Assembly (NCBI RefSeq): GCF_035046505.1
Contig: NC_089822.1
Location: 88,891,659 to 88,955,658, forward strand
Length of the DNA stretch: 64,000 bases
Reading direction: 5' to 3'
Source of the DNA: Tiliqua scincoides
Lineage: Eukaryota; Chordata; Lepidosauria; Squamata; Scincidae
In this document: positions 10,442 to 22,090 of the stretch, one piece after another
Layout: each line of letters opens with the position of its first letter
Numbering within the stretch: position 1 is the first letter of the stretch
Position numbers and translations under genes: made by a program
The notes under the pieces: generated by a model
The model's input: only the letters and a program-made list of their open reading frames with translations
Database searches by the model: none
What the model was told of the DNA's origin: nothing

Positions 10442-13400
10442 CTGTTGGGGGAGGGGGAAGAAAGTAGAATAAATTAATTTGAAATGAAAAAGGACAACAG
10501 CTCCACCTAACCTTTTCAAAAGCTCAAATGATTGTGTTCTTTTCTCTTCGGCTAGACAATGCATAATTCCTTGGAAGTTAAATCTAGCAGTAATGTCAAC
10601 AGATAAGGCCTATCAAAGTAAATGAACTGGGTGCTCATGGTAGAGCTTTGAGAGACCTGGACCCTTATCTGATGCTAGGTTAAGGGTTAACTAGCAAGAT
10701 GACACATCTGTTAGATTTTGCAGGAGGTCTGATTTTGTCTTGGGCCAACAGCAACCTTTGCCCCAGTGTTGTTTTCCTGATGAAAATCAATCAATTCCCT
10801 CTTGTGTTGAGGGAAACTTACAAGTACAGCATATGGGGCATTTAGCAGCTTTGGGGGCAATTTATTTGGGGGGAAAATGGCACATCTGCAAAAGGTTACT
10901 CCCGTCCCCATGCTGATAGGCCAATCTGAATTGCCCCTTGCACCTGCTATTCATTACAATGTAAAAGAAGCAGGACAGACCCAAAGAGAGAGCAGCCAGA
11001 GTGGTATCAAGGAGCTACTAATGGGCTAGTCCCACAATCGTATGTGGGTACACGCTTCCTGGTTCAAGCTGTCTCTTGACTCTGCCTGCTGGGTTTTCAT
11101 TACCTACGCCAGGAATTAACCCAGGTACAGTCATTCACACGGTATGAGCATTTTGTGCCCAAATACAGCATATCATGTGAACAGCCCTTAAAACAGGTTT
11201 GTCATGTGCCTGGCTGTACATGTGAGTGCAAATGGATTCCATCTTGTGTGTGCCAGTGAAATCAGGCTGGGTTAATAAAATCATTGTGGATTTCCTTGCA
11301 AAAAGTACGGAGCTAGTACAGAAAGCAACCTCCTGGAGCCTTGGTATGCCTGAATCTTCAAGAGCAGCCTCCCAAATCAAGCAACTTACAGTATAGTACA
11401 ATTATGCATCTCATGGAGCCTGTGAAGATGGCCACAAGCCCCTCTGTGTTCATTACTGTGTCCACTGCAGACAACAGCTTGGGTGACGCCTTTTTCCTTA
11501 AAGCATACTATGTGGTACAGAGAGTGGCCTGCTTTGGCACCTTCTTCAGAGCACAGGATCTCAAATGCTTTAAAAACTACCCCGTGTAAGTTTCTAGAGC
11601 AGCCATTTTCAACTACTGTGCCGTGGCACACTAGTGTGCCACAAGTGGTTCACAGGTGTGCCACAAGAATTTGGAGGAAGATCATTTAATTGGTAGGGCC
11701 AATGGGGATGTGATTTCCCCCCACTGGCAGCATGGTGTGCCTTGTCAATTGTGCAAAACCTGATGGTGTGCCTTTGACAATTTTGATGCCTTGTCAGTGT
11801 GCCATGAGATGAAAAAGGTTGAAAATCGCTGTTCTAGAGAGACCTCTAGGTGATCTGAGCAAGAAAACTGTATGTGATACAAGTTCACTGAGAAAGCTAA
11901 CTAAGCCACTCTGTGAAGGACAGTATCTCAAAGCAGTAGTTTGTCCTGTTCCATTGCTTACCTGATAGGGATGAGGCTAAGGCACCCTATGCCACAGGAC
12001 AATAGAAAACAGAAGCCGCTGAACCAGTTCAATGTTCTTTGATAGATTTTATTATAGATGGTTGATGTTACAACCCCTGTGACCACCAGCGACAGCTGCA
12101 GTAACACAAATGCCTTCCCTGGAAATGAGTGGAAATAAAACACAACAATCAATAATTAGGACTATTTTAAGCAATTGTCCAATAACCAAACGCTTCCATT
12201 TTTCTTCTACATGACCAAGCACGGCTGCCAAAGACCTCCTGGCATCTTAGGTTGCAGGCCACATGCTACCCTCCCCTTCCCTTGGGACATGCCAGCCTCT
12301 GCCCTTCCCACACTCTGGACTGGAAAAGGAAGAGGAAGTGGAGTCCACCACCCTACCCTGCTCCATACTTTCTCTTCTAGTCTGTCCCTTTTCCTTTTTC
12401 AATCCAGGAAGTGGAAAGAGGAGGAAGAAGTGGGAAGTGAGGGGGCAGGCAGAGGTGATCATCGCAGTTGGTCTCATGTATGCTATATGACCAAGATAGT
12501 AAAAAGCCCACAAACAAAGTGAAAGTGAGCTGAAAAGCACCTGCATAATGACAGGATTTCCTCTCACCCCCCCCCCCCAACCTGGCTTTGACTCGTGTGA
12601 TAAGCCCTATTACAAATAGTAGCTGACTGTCAGCGAGGCAGAGGTTGGTGGAGTTCAGAATTTATTGCAACACAAATTTGGGATGTTTAAAAAAACAACA
12701 AAAAACCATGCGCACACACAACCAGTTTGCACAATCTGTGCTGAAAGAAAAAAAGCTGCTCAAACCGCTCTGCATGTTTGTCAGAGTCTTGCGGTATCTG
12801 AAAGGACAACACATTTATTGGGACACAAGTTTGCTGGACACAGATGCCGCAGAGAGGAGTGTCTTTTTTGCTATCATAAACGAATGCAGCTATTCTTCTG
12901 AATATAAGACAAGCCCTGCTGGATCTGACAAAGGGTCTTTTCCTCACGCAGTGTACTGTTTCCAGCACTGGCCAATCAGTCAGCCAAATGCTTCTAGGAG
13001 ACTACAAGCTGGGAATGAATGGAATAACCTTCCCTTGCTTGTCTCCAGCATTCAGAGATACCATATACTGTCTCCAAGCATGAAAGTTCAATAACTAGTT
13101 GCCATATCTAATACAGGGTCATGGAGGATCGCTTTTAATCTTTGCTGTGGTGGGGGGAGAAGGTGCCCCATTGGGACTGTGCCAGGGTCAGAGGGGTTAA
13201 CTCCCCTGATGCCATCTGCAAGGATACAATCCATTGCTATGTAATAAATCAACAAACAAGCAGACCAGCCCCAATCTCATGCTTCAAGGCAACATTTAGT
13301 TTGACACCAAGACAACAATGTTTTTGGAACATTCTTACAGGTAAACCTAGAATCTATAGTTGGGTTCAAAAGCCATCCATAATTTCTCCAGCTCTGCTTG

Positions 13401-16400
13401 TTTAAAGATTCTACTCTACAGCCCCAAAAGACAGAAACTAAGTTCACCTGAATCATTCTGAATGAATTGTCTATTAGAAGTTTTGCACTGAAATAAACAA
13501 GATAGACTACTTCGAAGTAGCTCCTTACCATAGGATGTTCCTTGGACATGTTTGGAAAGCAAAGACCTGATGGTTGGCATGGGAATGAGAGCAAACAGCA
13601 TCACTGCACGAGCTGGAACAGAAGAGAACAGAAGGGGTAAATTGTGTGGATCTCCAGGTCAAACTTCCTGGTATGCAACCTGAGGTGTAGTGGTCCCTCA
13701 AAGGTCTCAGCATAGCCATGGGCTCCAGGGTTCATCAGCCTCCATTGTCACTTTGGGTTTCTAATATTGGCCTTGCCAATAAGTTGGCTGTCGGGATTCA
13801 TGGATGCTGTTTCACAGCTATTGCAGCAACACGGGGTGAGGGCTCCACATGGCTGTGGCAACATATGCGAGGGCACTGGGTTAAGGGGCACAAAATAACT
13901 TGTAGATACTAATGACACCAGAAATGGTGATGTGCTGGTGAGGGGAGGTAGATTTGGAGGAGATAAACTTGATGGCACAGACTCAGCTTTGCCAATTGAA
14001 AGTCCCTATATTTCACAATAATGCTCTGAGCATACTTGTTGGCATCCTTCAGTCTCGGAAAACTATGATGTCACGCTCTGAATGGTGGTGGTTCTGGAAC
14101 AGAGTGTCCTCTCCAGTGCGTGAAAGTAGGTATGGAGGACAGACTGTTACCCATGCAGCAAATCCCCTCTCTCCATGACGCTGAAATGGTCCAACGGAAA
14201 GGCAGAAGCCAATACAGTTGGTTCCAGTGGCGTCGCAGGAATTGCCAGAACGTGACTTTGTTCAGCCATGAACTGTCTCAGGGACTCCGGCTCCGGATTT
14301 TGCTTCGAGGTTGACTCCTGAAGCCTTTTCCACAACTGGATGTAGCCACAAGGCAGTGGAGGTTTGGGATCAGAGTTTTCCTTCTCTCAGATGAGCTGCC
14401 TTCCCAGGCTGACGAATCCCATCTAACCAATGGCTGTTTAGTCGCCTCTTACGACAAGTACAGCCAAACTGAGGGCCTATTCTTATCCCCAGCCCTCAGG
14501 GGAATGAGCATACTATTTACTCAGAAATCATTGACACAGTTCTGTAAATGACAACATCCCGTGCTCTGGATAGCACCCCAGTAAGGATGGTTTGGGATGG
14601 CAGCCCTAAGCAGTATTCCAATTTGTTAGATGATTTGCTTGTTTATTTAGCAGTGGTCTCTACTGTAAAAAAAAAAAAAAAGCGAGCCTTACTTTCCTAA
14701 CTTTCTTGAACTCAGTGGGACTCGCTTCTGAGAAACACACATAGGAGCTGCTCCACCTTATGGAGCTGTGAACCTTTTAAAGTGTGGTTTGTCTGAGACA
14801 GCTGATTCATACATCTCAATGGCCACTGAAAGTTTGCAGTTATCCAAGTATGATTGTGTGATGCATCACTTTTGCTGGCAAGAGAACTGGCTTTACTTTT
14901 GTCCATTTGTTTGGGTTGTTTTAGTTTTTATGGATCTTGCCCCTGATAAAAGGTGATTGGAAAGTGGTTTGCTACCTCACCTCATTTTGCAAATGCTACC
15001 ATTGTGCGAACAAACTACCCTACCTGTCCGAATAAGTCTCAATTGTAGCCCCAGCATAATGGATCAATACAGGTTATGCCAGCTCAGGCACAAGAGGAAG
15101 TATTTTTGCCTTGAGCAACACAGTGAGGAATGTGTTCATTGCTCTCTGCTGAGGTCATACACAATGGCTGGGTAGGTACATAGTGACTGTTGCTATGTGA
15201 TACTCACTGGAAACAGCTTAAGCCTTGGCCACGTCCTCACTCCTTGCTTTGAAGCTTCAATGGCACAACAAGCAGAGGTGTTTACTACTACACTGATACA
15301 TGCCAGTAAGCTTCCGGTCATCAGCACAGCTAGTGCACTGTGTTGTGTCAGAGCAGCACTTTCCTTACCCTGAGAAAAGTCTTGAGACTGGACGAAATGT
15401 ATGCCCCTATTATATGCAAGCAGAAGAGCACATATTGGTCTTGATGCAGAATTCAGCTACCTTTCAGGCTTCCTGAATTTTGGCTTCCTCCCGGAGAGGA
15501 GGGGGACAAAAACATGTTACTAGTCCATAAGGGTAGAAAGATAAGCTTGGAAATGTGTAGAAAAGGTGTGTTGAAATTTCAGAAGCCAAAAGGGTACCTC
15601 AAAAGGCCCCCATAAGTTTGGGGGAAGGGGTGATAAATGGGTCACAACTGGGTTTTATTTAGTCCTGAGTTCACATGGGTCTCAGCTTGGCAACCATCTT
15701 GGATGGAGCATGCACCATGCTTCATTGGTCTACATAAATGAATCCATTATTTAGCTGCTAAGGGGCAACAGCGCAAGCATCTCTTGCAGGGGTGAGACAT
15801 CAATTACCTAGGTTTGCCTAGGTGCACCCCATAGCTAGCAGAAATCGAGCAATATATTAGTAGTAGCATTGATTGCCAAATACCTTTTGTGCATATGCAC
15901 AATTAATACAAGTCTGAAAACTTCAACTTTTTTGGTGCAGAATTTGAGATACCAGGGCTGAGGGCCTACAATACTAAGTAGGCCTCAGTGCTCAAACAAA
16001 GCACTGCCTGGGAGCCCCTTATAAGCATCTCTGACCTTCCTAAAGGTGAACTAGGTTGCGGTAGTCTAGGGGTGTCCAAATGTTTTTTCAGGAGGGCCAC
16101 ATCATCTCTCTGACACTATGTCAGGGGGCGGGGAAAAAATTAATTTACATTTCAATAAATGTAAATATACATAAATCAATATATTGGAGATGGAGCTTAT
16201 ATGAATGAATGAAGGTCTTGCAATAGCTCAAGGACAATAAAAAACCTTGCACAAAACAAGGCCGGTCTTTCCTTCACTGCCACTGCTGCATCACAGATGT
16301 AAAACAGCAAGTAGTGGAGGGAGCCCTCATCCCACAACTTACACAAGAGGTCGAACAGTCACCCCCCACGCTGAGAGCAGTTGCGTCGGACCAGCGTGGG

Positions 16401-17622
16401 TTCCAGCAGATCTTTGGAGGGCCAGAGGCTCATTGGAGACTGGGGGCTCCCTGTGAGCCAGATTAGGAGTCCTTGAGGGCTGCAAGTGGCCCCCGGGCCG
16501 GGATTTGAGCCCCCCTGCAATAGTCAAACACTCATTGAGCAAAAGGTGGAACAGTTCAGACTCACCAATGTAAAAGAGGTATGTCCATCGCACAAAGGCC
16601 ATGATGAGGATTCCAGAAGAGAAAGACACAATTCCAATCATTATCATCGTCGTGTCTTTTAAACACCTGGAGAACACAAAGACTCCCAAGAAGCTGGTGA
16701 TAAAGATCAGGTAGCCTGCAGCATTGGCATAGCCAATATAGACTGGTCCCCAACTTAAGGGTTCCTTGAGCAAAAAGAGTGGCAGCACATCCATGGCTCC
16801 GGCTACAGCCAAATCATACATCACGGCTCCCATGAAGAGCATGGCAATGATGAGCTTGGAAGGTACCATAAGGGGCTGTTCGCGGAAGGTAACATCTCCT
16901 TCATTATCAGTCAAGTTAATGTCAGAATGGTGCGAGTCTGTTGAAGCAGCTGGGGACGACCCTTCAGGCTTGGGGACTCGGAGGATAACTAGGCTGTAGA
17001 TGAGACAGAAAGCATATAAAGCAACACTGCAAGAAACCAGCACCGTCCCATGCCGATAACTCAGGTGATAACTGACAAAGAGATGTCCAGATGCTATGCT
17101 CCCCACAAAGCCAGCTATGCCATAGATGAGTTCAATAGCTATCAGACGCAGCGACCTCCTGATCGCAGAGGAGCTCTGAGATCCCAGAGCCATGACACTG
17201 GCCCAGTAAGTGGTGAAGCCACCTGACAGGCCATGCAGGACAGCGGCTCCATACATCACCTCAATTGGCCATGATAATAGGATGAGGAGGAGCAAAAGGG
17301 CCCGAGAGAGCAAATAGCCCAGGAGAGGTATGCAGATGGAGATCTTCCTGTTTTTCACATCGCCCAGTTTAGCCAAACCATAAGCTGACACCAGCGGAGT
17401 CAGGCCCTGGACAAGGTTGTAGATGATGTAGAAGTTGGAGATGGCTTTCTGTTGCACGTCCTGACTGGACTGTACCGAGGAGGAGGAGGAGGAAGAGGAG
17501 TTGGTCTGGTTGTAATAGTTTTTCACCACCAGGAGCAGTCCAGTATCATAGAAAGCGCTGGCAAGCTGAGCCGCAGCCACAACAGGCTCGATCCAGGTTG
17601 ACACTTCTGTAATACCAACCAT
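10384..17622 (-). CDS. SLC46A2: SLC46A2 (thymic stromal cotransporter homologue, MFS transporter), complete, four exons
   Basis: Exons on the minus strand are 17622-16566, 13612-13529, 12118-11962 and 10441-10384. They sum to 1356 bp, 451 codons plus stop, with split codons that join cleanly (G|CT Ala, G|GG Gly, AG|T Ser). The protein has many hydrophobic segments, fitting the 12 helices of the major facilitator superfamily. A loop-2 motif A-like signature (GLAKLGDVKNRK) lies at residues 82-93, and an Asn/Ser-rich first loop (NQT, NSS) at 38-50 could be glycosylated. Conserved stretches TIRSLLSKH, QGTSYGK and VVTSTIYNKIYQ match SLC46A2. Mammalian proteins are about 475 aa. Family knowledge: SLC46 proteins are proton-coupled folate/antifolate or muropeptide-type transporters, and SLC46A2 is high in thymic stroma. 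It is tail-to-tail with SNX30, as in human. Confidence 0.94.
11600..11831. mobile_element. Non-autonomous hAT element (family H1), copy 1, in SLC46A2 intron 3
   Basis: Perfect 8-bp target duplication TTCTAGAG at 11592-11599 and 11832-11839. The ends are cagccattttcaac and gttgaaaatcgctg. The core holds repeated 'gtgtgcca'-type words. A second copy is at 52556-52770. Confidence 0.88.
11962..12118 (-). CDS. SLC46A2: SLC46A2 exon 3 (157 bp)
   Basis: The acceptor catttccag precedes 12118 and the donor GTAAGC begins at 11961. The exon encodes (G)KAFVLLQLSLVVTGVVTSTI... through GCLSLIPI, two membrane helices near the C-terminus. Confidence 0.92.
12119..13528 (-). other. SLC46A2 intron 2
   Basis: GT-AG intron between exons 2 and 3. 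It holds purine/pyrimidine-rich tracts (12.30-12.45 kb) and homopolymers, with no recognisable transposon, RNA gene or additional exon. The 149-residue open frame across 12645-13094 lacks family resemblance. Confidence 0.6.
13529..13612 (-). CDS. SLC46A2: SLC46A2 exon 2 (84 bp)
   Basis: The acceptor tctgttccag precedes 13612 and the donor GTAAGG begins at 13528. The exon encodes (A)RAVMLFALIPMPTIRSLLSK then HVQGTSY, the conserved SLC46 helix-loop. Confidence 0.92.
14030..14505 (-). repeat. Unclassified interspersed repeat in SLC46A2 intron 1
   Basis: A roughly 475-bp GC-richer block with sharp change from its flanks. On the minus strand it contains the word gtcgtaagaggcgactaa, which can fold as a small hairpin (GTCG/CGAC), followed by a stretch without obvious low complexity. 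I have the impression of a widespread reptile repeat, possibly a LINE 5' region, but cannot name the family. No target duplication was identified. Confidence 0.4.
14506..16066 (-). other. SLC46A2 intron 1, remaining part without recognised features
   Basis: Contains a short poly(A) run near 14.67-14.68 kb and no coding or RNA gene that I can support. Confidence 0.5.
16067..16517. mobile_element. Non-autonomous hAT element (family H2, 'cagGGGTGTCCAAA'), copy 1
   Basis: The ends taggggtgtccaaa and tttgagcccccctg are inverted. The 8-bp duplication is imperfect: cggtagtc (16059-16066) against caatagtc (16518-16525). It shares its entire length with copies at 40021-40484 (opposite orientation) and 49176-49638 (same orientation). 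The insertion is about 40 bp from the SLC46A2 exon 1 donor. The divergence of its duplication suggests an older insertion than the other copies. Confidence 0.85.
16566..17622 (-). CDS. SLC46A2: SLC46A2 exon 1 (352 codons, start codon)
   Basis: Starts at ATG 17622-17620 (MVGITEVSTWIEPVVAA), the first Met that gives the family N-terminus. It ends with ...RWTYLFYI-G| at donor GTGAGT (16565 downward). The open frame runs on to 16339, but the residues beyond the donor derive from intron and hAT sequence and should not be included. An eight-serine run lies at residues 42-49, encoded by AGG/GAA-rich DNA near 17.5 kb and probably length-variable. A hydrophilic central loop spans about residues 217-250. 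Confidence 0.94.
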
Positions 17623-17797
17623 GACAGTTTTTGTTGGGTCTTCTGGGAAGGACAGAAAAGAAGGACGAGTGTCTGCCCAGAAATTCTGCTCCTGACAGTA
17701 AAAGCTAAATCATCATGTTGTGCCCAGCAGCAGCGAAGCAGTCGGGTCAGATGCTGCCTTGTTGCTCTCTCCGCCTCCTCAAACAGGATAATTATTC

Positions 17798-17799
<2 letters not shown>

Positions 17800-17832
<33 letters not shown>
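17800..17832. repeat. (CT)n microsatellite, (GA)n on the coding strand, at the SLC46A2 5' end
   Basis: About 16 uninterrupted CT units, 180 bp upstream of the ATG, between a TATA-like box and the start codon. GA tracts near transcription start sites can bind GAGA-type factors; a role here is inference. Confidence 0.9.
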
Positions 17833-17835
<3 letters not shown>

Positions 17836-17860
17836 CTCAGCTTCCTCTTATATGCTCAGA
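17815..17860 (-). promoter_or_regulatory. Candidate SLC46A2 core promoter (TATA-like box)
   Basis: On the minus strand, TATAAG lies at 17852-17847, inside the wider gcatataagagg. About 30 bp downstream would put initiation near 17820, at the edge of the (GA)n tract, giving a 5' UTR of roughly 200 bp to the ATG at 17622. Supported only by spacing and motif. Confidence 0.35.
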
Positions 17861-20201
17861 AGTACGCCCACACGCTGCTACTCCTCCTGGAGTGGCCTCA
17901 AGAAGTCACAGGGCTGCATCTGAGGGACTTCTTATTTTAGAAAGTGAAAATAGTGTGGTTTACTGTGCTTTAAAACAAAACTTGCCCAATATCAGGACTC
18001 TTCCATCGAGATGCTTCCTTGGCTTGTGTCTGAGATTGGTGTGGTTTGTATTTGTGGAAGCAAGTAGATGGGAGGGCAATAATGGATGTACTTTCACAGG
18101 CAGCAGGAAAGTGTCAACCAGTATTATGTGCAGTGTTATGGTGTGTGTGGGTGAGAGAGAGAAGACACAATACTTTGTAACCGTACCCTTCACTAAGAGG
18201 AGTGGTGGACTCAAAGAAGAGCAAAATTAAACTGGTGGCAGAGAGAGATGACAGGAGCATGAAGCACCATTTGAACAGAACAGGGAGATAGTAAGTGGGG
18301 AGAGAATGAGAATCAAAAACAGATAGCCATTGATTAAACAATTTAGCACAAAGTCAGCTGAGAACAGAGAAGAATTACACTGAGTCCCTTAGCAGTTTGG
18401 GGAACTCAGCATTCTCTTGCCTTTGTAACAGACAGGATAGATACTTACATCAGCTAATCAAATGTTTATTTGCCAAGGGACGTGGCTATGGGAGGTCTCA
18501 GGACAAGTTCCTGCACTTCAAAATTTTTCACTGCACCGCTGTCCAAGCTGTATCATTTGCTTTGACTGTAGAATGCCTGGAATCAGAGCTGAAGCTGGTC
18601 TACTAACTCTTTATTAACATATCTCTGTCCAAATTTCTTCAGCAAAAATCAGAACCGTACATTTACAGTTTAAATTTAAAATGTTCAATTAATTTAGAAT
18701 GCAGGTGGGGGAGGGGAAGAATCCAACCCCCCACCCCCTGGGAGATTCATGGGCATAATGGATAAACTCTGGACATTTGCCAATTAGCTTCTTCTCCCAG
18801 GCAGGCTATGCTGCACCCAATCCAGTTTTGTTTTGCAAACAGGGGAAAGACCTGTGACTAAGAGAGACCTATATAGCAGCAGTTCCCAAACCATGTCTAG
18901 AGATAAGTATCATGATGAGCTGCAGCATACCAGAATGATGAGCAAAAGCAGTACAGGCAGAGAAAGACCAGTTATTCATCTGGGAGGAGGACAGCAACAA
19001 GAGGCTGGCAGGCAAGAGACTGTGGTCTATATATCCTCCAGCATATTGCAATTCCATCCCCATCCCAAGGGATATTGACCATAACTAATAAATATGTGAG
19101 AACAACAGCCCATAGCAGACCCTGTCTAATAATTCAATCATTTATTACTAACAACTCACTGGAAAAGCCCAGAGCATAAGCATAAAATGGAGATGTGGGG
19201 TGCATGTGAGAGAAACTACAATGAATTGGTGGACTTTCTCTAGTCTAATGGTTCTCAAGCTTTTTGGTTTCAGGAAGACCCACTGGCACATGCACGGGGG
19301 CTCAGGGAGCTCCAGAGGGTTGGTGGTAGTCATTTATGGTCTGCTTGTGGGAGCACCTGAAAGGGTGTTAGAGAGCCCCAGGAGCTCCTAGGAGTATACT
19401 TTGAGAAATACACTTTTTCGAGTCCATCTGGACCTAGGCCTGTTCAGGACCCAAAGGAGACCAACAACTCACATAAGCTTCTGCTGCCAACTTGAAATTG
19501 TTTCCCCAATTCTCTTCTAAGACTTCTCATCCTGAGGTGTGCCTCTTAACTTGGCTGCTTGGTGGTGGTCAGGAGACAGCAAAGAGGAAGTTGCTAGGAG
19601 AGTAAGGGGAAAAAAATGAGATCCAAGGCTGCATTCAAGTGCAATTCTAAACTGATTAAATAGAAATGCAGAACTCAGCTGAATTGGAGATCCAAGTCAA
19701 AAGTCAAATGTAACGGCTTTTGCTTTGGAGAACTGTATGTACCAAACAGACTGAGTACTCGTCTGTTTCCCCATCATGGTCTCCAAGTAGATTGTTCACA
19801 TTGTTGTTATACTAGACAGTCCTTTAAAAGAAGTGGTGTGAAGGTAAAACAGGGCTGGTCTAGCTGTCCATACTGCAAATGTCCTTTCCTGGCAATTCAG
19901 TTGCTAGCATGTTTCCGAGCCCCTTTAATACACACAAACACAAAACAGGTTTTCTTGCTGACATCTTTCTGCTTTGAGGGAGTTTTAGTCTTGCTTTCAA
20001 ATAAATAATTCTCTGGGTTTTTCCCTTCTCTTACCAATGGGGTTTTCCCTTATTGAGTGGATTCCCAGTACGTCAGCATCAGGCACTGCAAATGTAAACA
20101 GCTGATCCTTAAACAACCGAGGCCAAATTCCTCAGATCTCGATTTCCAGGAAGATAGTACAATGATAGTACTATGAATAATGTAGTCTAGTTTACTCAAC
20201 C
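17861..20201. other. Intergenic stretch upstream of SLC46A2
   Basis: No supported gene. A degraded hAT-like remnant may occupy 19247-19416 (ends ggttctcaagctttttgg and tttgagaaatacac), but no target duplication is clear. The rest is unassigned. Confidence 0.5.
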
Positions 20202-20835
20202 CACTGGCGTCACTAGGGGGATGTGGGATGCACCAGGTGACACGCTAGGGGGGTGGCGCGTCCTGGGGGGAGGACGTGCTAACATCGTGGTGTTAGGAGC
20301 TACCCTGTCAAGCCATACACCGTTGGATGCAGAATGGCCAGAGGGGTGCAGTGCAAAAAACAGAATTGAAATCACTCCTTTCGTTCAAAGGTAATGGCCA
20401 AAAAACCGGAAAGAAAAATGCATTGATCCCTATGGAAAGTGAAAGTGAGCCATATCGTGCGTTTACTTGAGAGTTGGCCATAGTCCATCAGAAAGGGCAG
20501 GCTGAGAGGAATCCAACGACACCTGAATGGTCCTGATCCAATGAAAGCAGCCCCAAAAAACACGCAAGAAATCTCCCCCCTCCCAGCTGCGAGCCTGAGC
20601 CTGAAATGAAGCCACATGGCCACGTTTACTTGTGAGTAGGCAGACTTACCTTAGTCGAGGCAGGCTGAGAGGCTCCAAGGACATCAGAATGGTCCTCATT
20701 CAATGAGTGCAGCCCCCAAAAACAGGAAAAGGAAGTTCCTCCCTCCCAGCTGCCTCCCTCCCAGTCTGTAGAGCCCTATGGAAAGCAAAGCAGCCTCACA
20801 ATCGTGTTTACTCGTGAGTAGGCAGATGTGCCTTG

Positions 20836-21603
20836 CACTGGTGTACCTAGGGGGGGCAAGCGGGGAAAATGCCCTGGGCGCTGACCCTCCAGGGGCGCCT
20901 CGGAGCCTCGCCCCCGCCAGGAGAAGCACCCATGAGCACTGCGGAGAGGCAGCTTGCTGTCACTCCGTCAGCGCCTGGGCGCTGACTAAGCCACTCCTCC
21001 TCTCCCCTCCCCTCCCCCTTTATAAGAGGATAGGAGACAGGTGCTCTAGAGAGGCACTTACGCTCTAGGGTGCCCATCTTCTCTCCTCCTATAAAGGAGG
21101 AGGGGAAGGGGGTGGCCCAGTCAGTGCCGAGACGCTGCCTGGGAGGCAGCGTCCAGCTGCCTCCCAGGAGCGCTCCTGGGTGTCCCTGTTCCGCCACTGA
21201 GGGCGTCACTCAGGGGCAGAGCGGATGTGACGCACGCCCCCTCCGATGTCAGAGGGGACGCGCGCCGCTTCCCGGCCCCCATGGAGCCTTCCGCACAGCT
21301 TACAAGCTGCGCAGAGGTCTCCACTGCAGTGGTCTGGGGTGGCTGGGGGCAGCCCCAGACCGCTGCCATGGAGACCCCCGTGGCACAGAAGGCTCTGTGG
21401 GGGCCTCGGCTGCCTCCTCCATTCCCCCTTGTTTTCAAAGGGGGAACAGAGGAGACAGCTGCGCGGAAGTAATTGCCGTGACGATGATGTCATGGCAATT
21501 ACTTCCAGGTCACATGCGCGGGGGGGGAAGGGGGGTAAAACAGGGTGTGGGGGCGGAATTCTGGGGGTTGCCCTGGGCGCATGGACCTCCAGGAATGCCA
21601 CTG
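20836..21603. mobile_element. GC-rich hAT element nested inside the family H3 copy
   Basis: Perfect 8-bp duplication GTGCCTTG at 20828-20835 and 21604-21611. The ends are cactggtgtacctagg and ggaatgccactg. The core is GC-rich, and its long overlapping open frames on both strands (up to about 210 codons) are by-products of base composition, with no transposase motifs recognised. Its ends resemble those of the host element, so the two may be related hAT families. Confidence 0.85.
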
Positions 21604-21872
21604 GTGCCTTGGGTAGTGGTCAGGCCAGGCAAAGGGGAATGTGAGGACAGCAGAGGGGTCCTGATCCAATGGAGCTGCTCCAGAAGGCAGCCCCCCCCCT
21701 AAAAAGAACAAAAAAGAGGCTTGAGTGGTCAGGGGAAAGTTTTCTATTTTGCACTTGCAAAGCCAGGTGGGTCTTTATCTTGATGTGCCTGCAATAAAAG
21801 AACTTTAAACTGGGCACTGGGGAGGGCTGGAAATCTCACTGATTCTTTTTGGGAGGCAGACTACAGAGTCAG

Positions 21873-22090
21873 CTCCATTGACCACTATGGGACTTACTTC
21901 AGAGTAGACATGCATAGGATTGGGCTCACAGGCTGCAATCCTACCCACACTTTCCTGGGAGTAAGCCCCATTGATCACTATGGGACTTACTTCAGAGTAG
22001 ACATGCATAGGATTGGGCTCACAGGCTGCCCTACCCACACCTTCCTGAGAGTAAGCCCCATTGACCACAATAGGACTTACTTCAGAGTAG
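21873..22090. repeat. Three tandem copies (period 90-93 bp) of the 'gcaatcctatg' palindromic repeat
   Basis: The phrase ccattga-c-ac-a-t--ggacttacttcagagtaga recurs at 21875, 21968 and 22058, separated by ggattgggctcacaggctg. The units have few differences, so the amplification is fairly recent. They lie within the H3 hAT copy. Confidence 0.85.

Noticed and set aside
10073-10477. 134-codon plus-strand frame opposite the SLC46A2 last exon
   Set aside because: It is antisense to a supported exon and begins in a short tandem repeat; no protein resemblance.
12645-13094. 149-codon frame in SLC46A2 intron 2
   Set aside because: No recognisable domain or splice context and poor codon character. 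Treated as chance.
16339-16565. C-terminal 75 residues of the long SLC46A2 frame
   Set aside because: They lie beyond a good GTGAGT donor, partly within a hAT element, and the true next exon was found at 13529-13612 with a clean split codon.
17715-18230. 171-codon plus-strand frame at the SLC46A2 promoter
   Set aside because: It runs through the (CT)n microsatellite (Ser-Leu repeats), is antisense to the promoter and has no family features.
21070-21711. Long overlapping open frames (up to 210 codons) on both strands
   Set aside because: They lie inside the GC-rich nested hAT MITE, have Pro/Ala/Arg/Gly-biased content and no domain. Few stop codons is a by-product of GC content.
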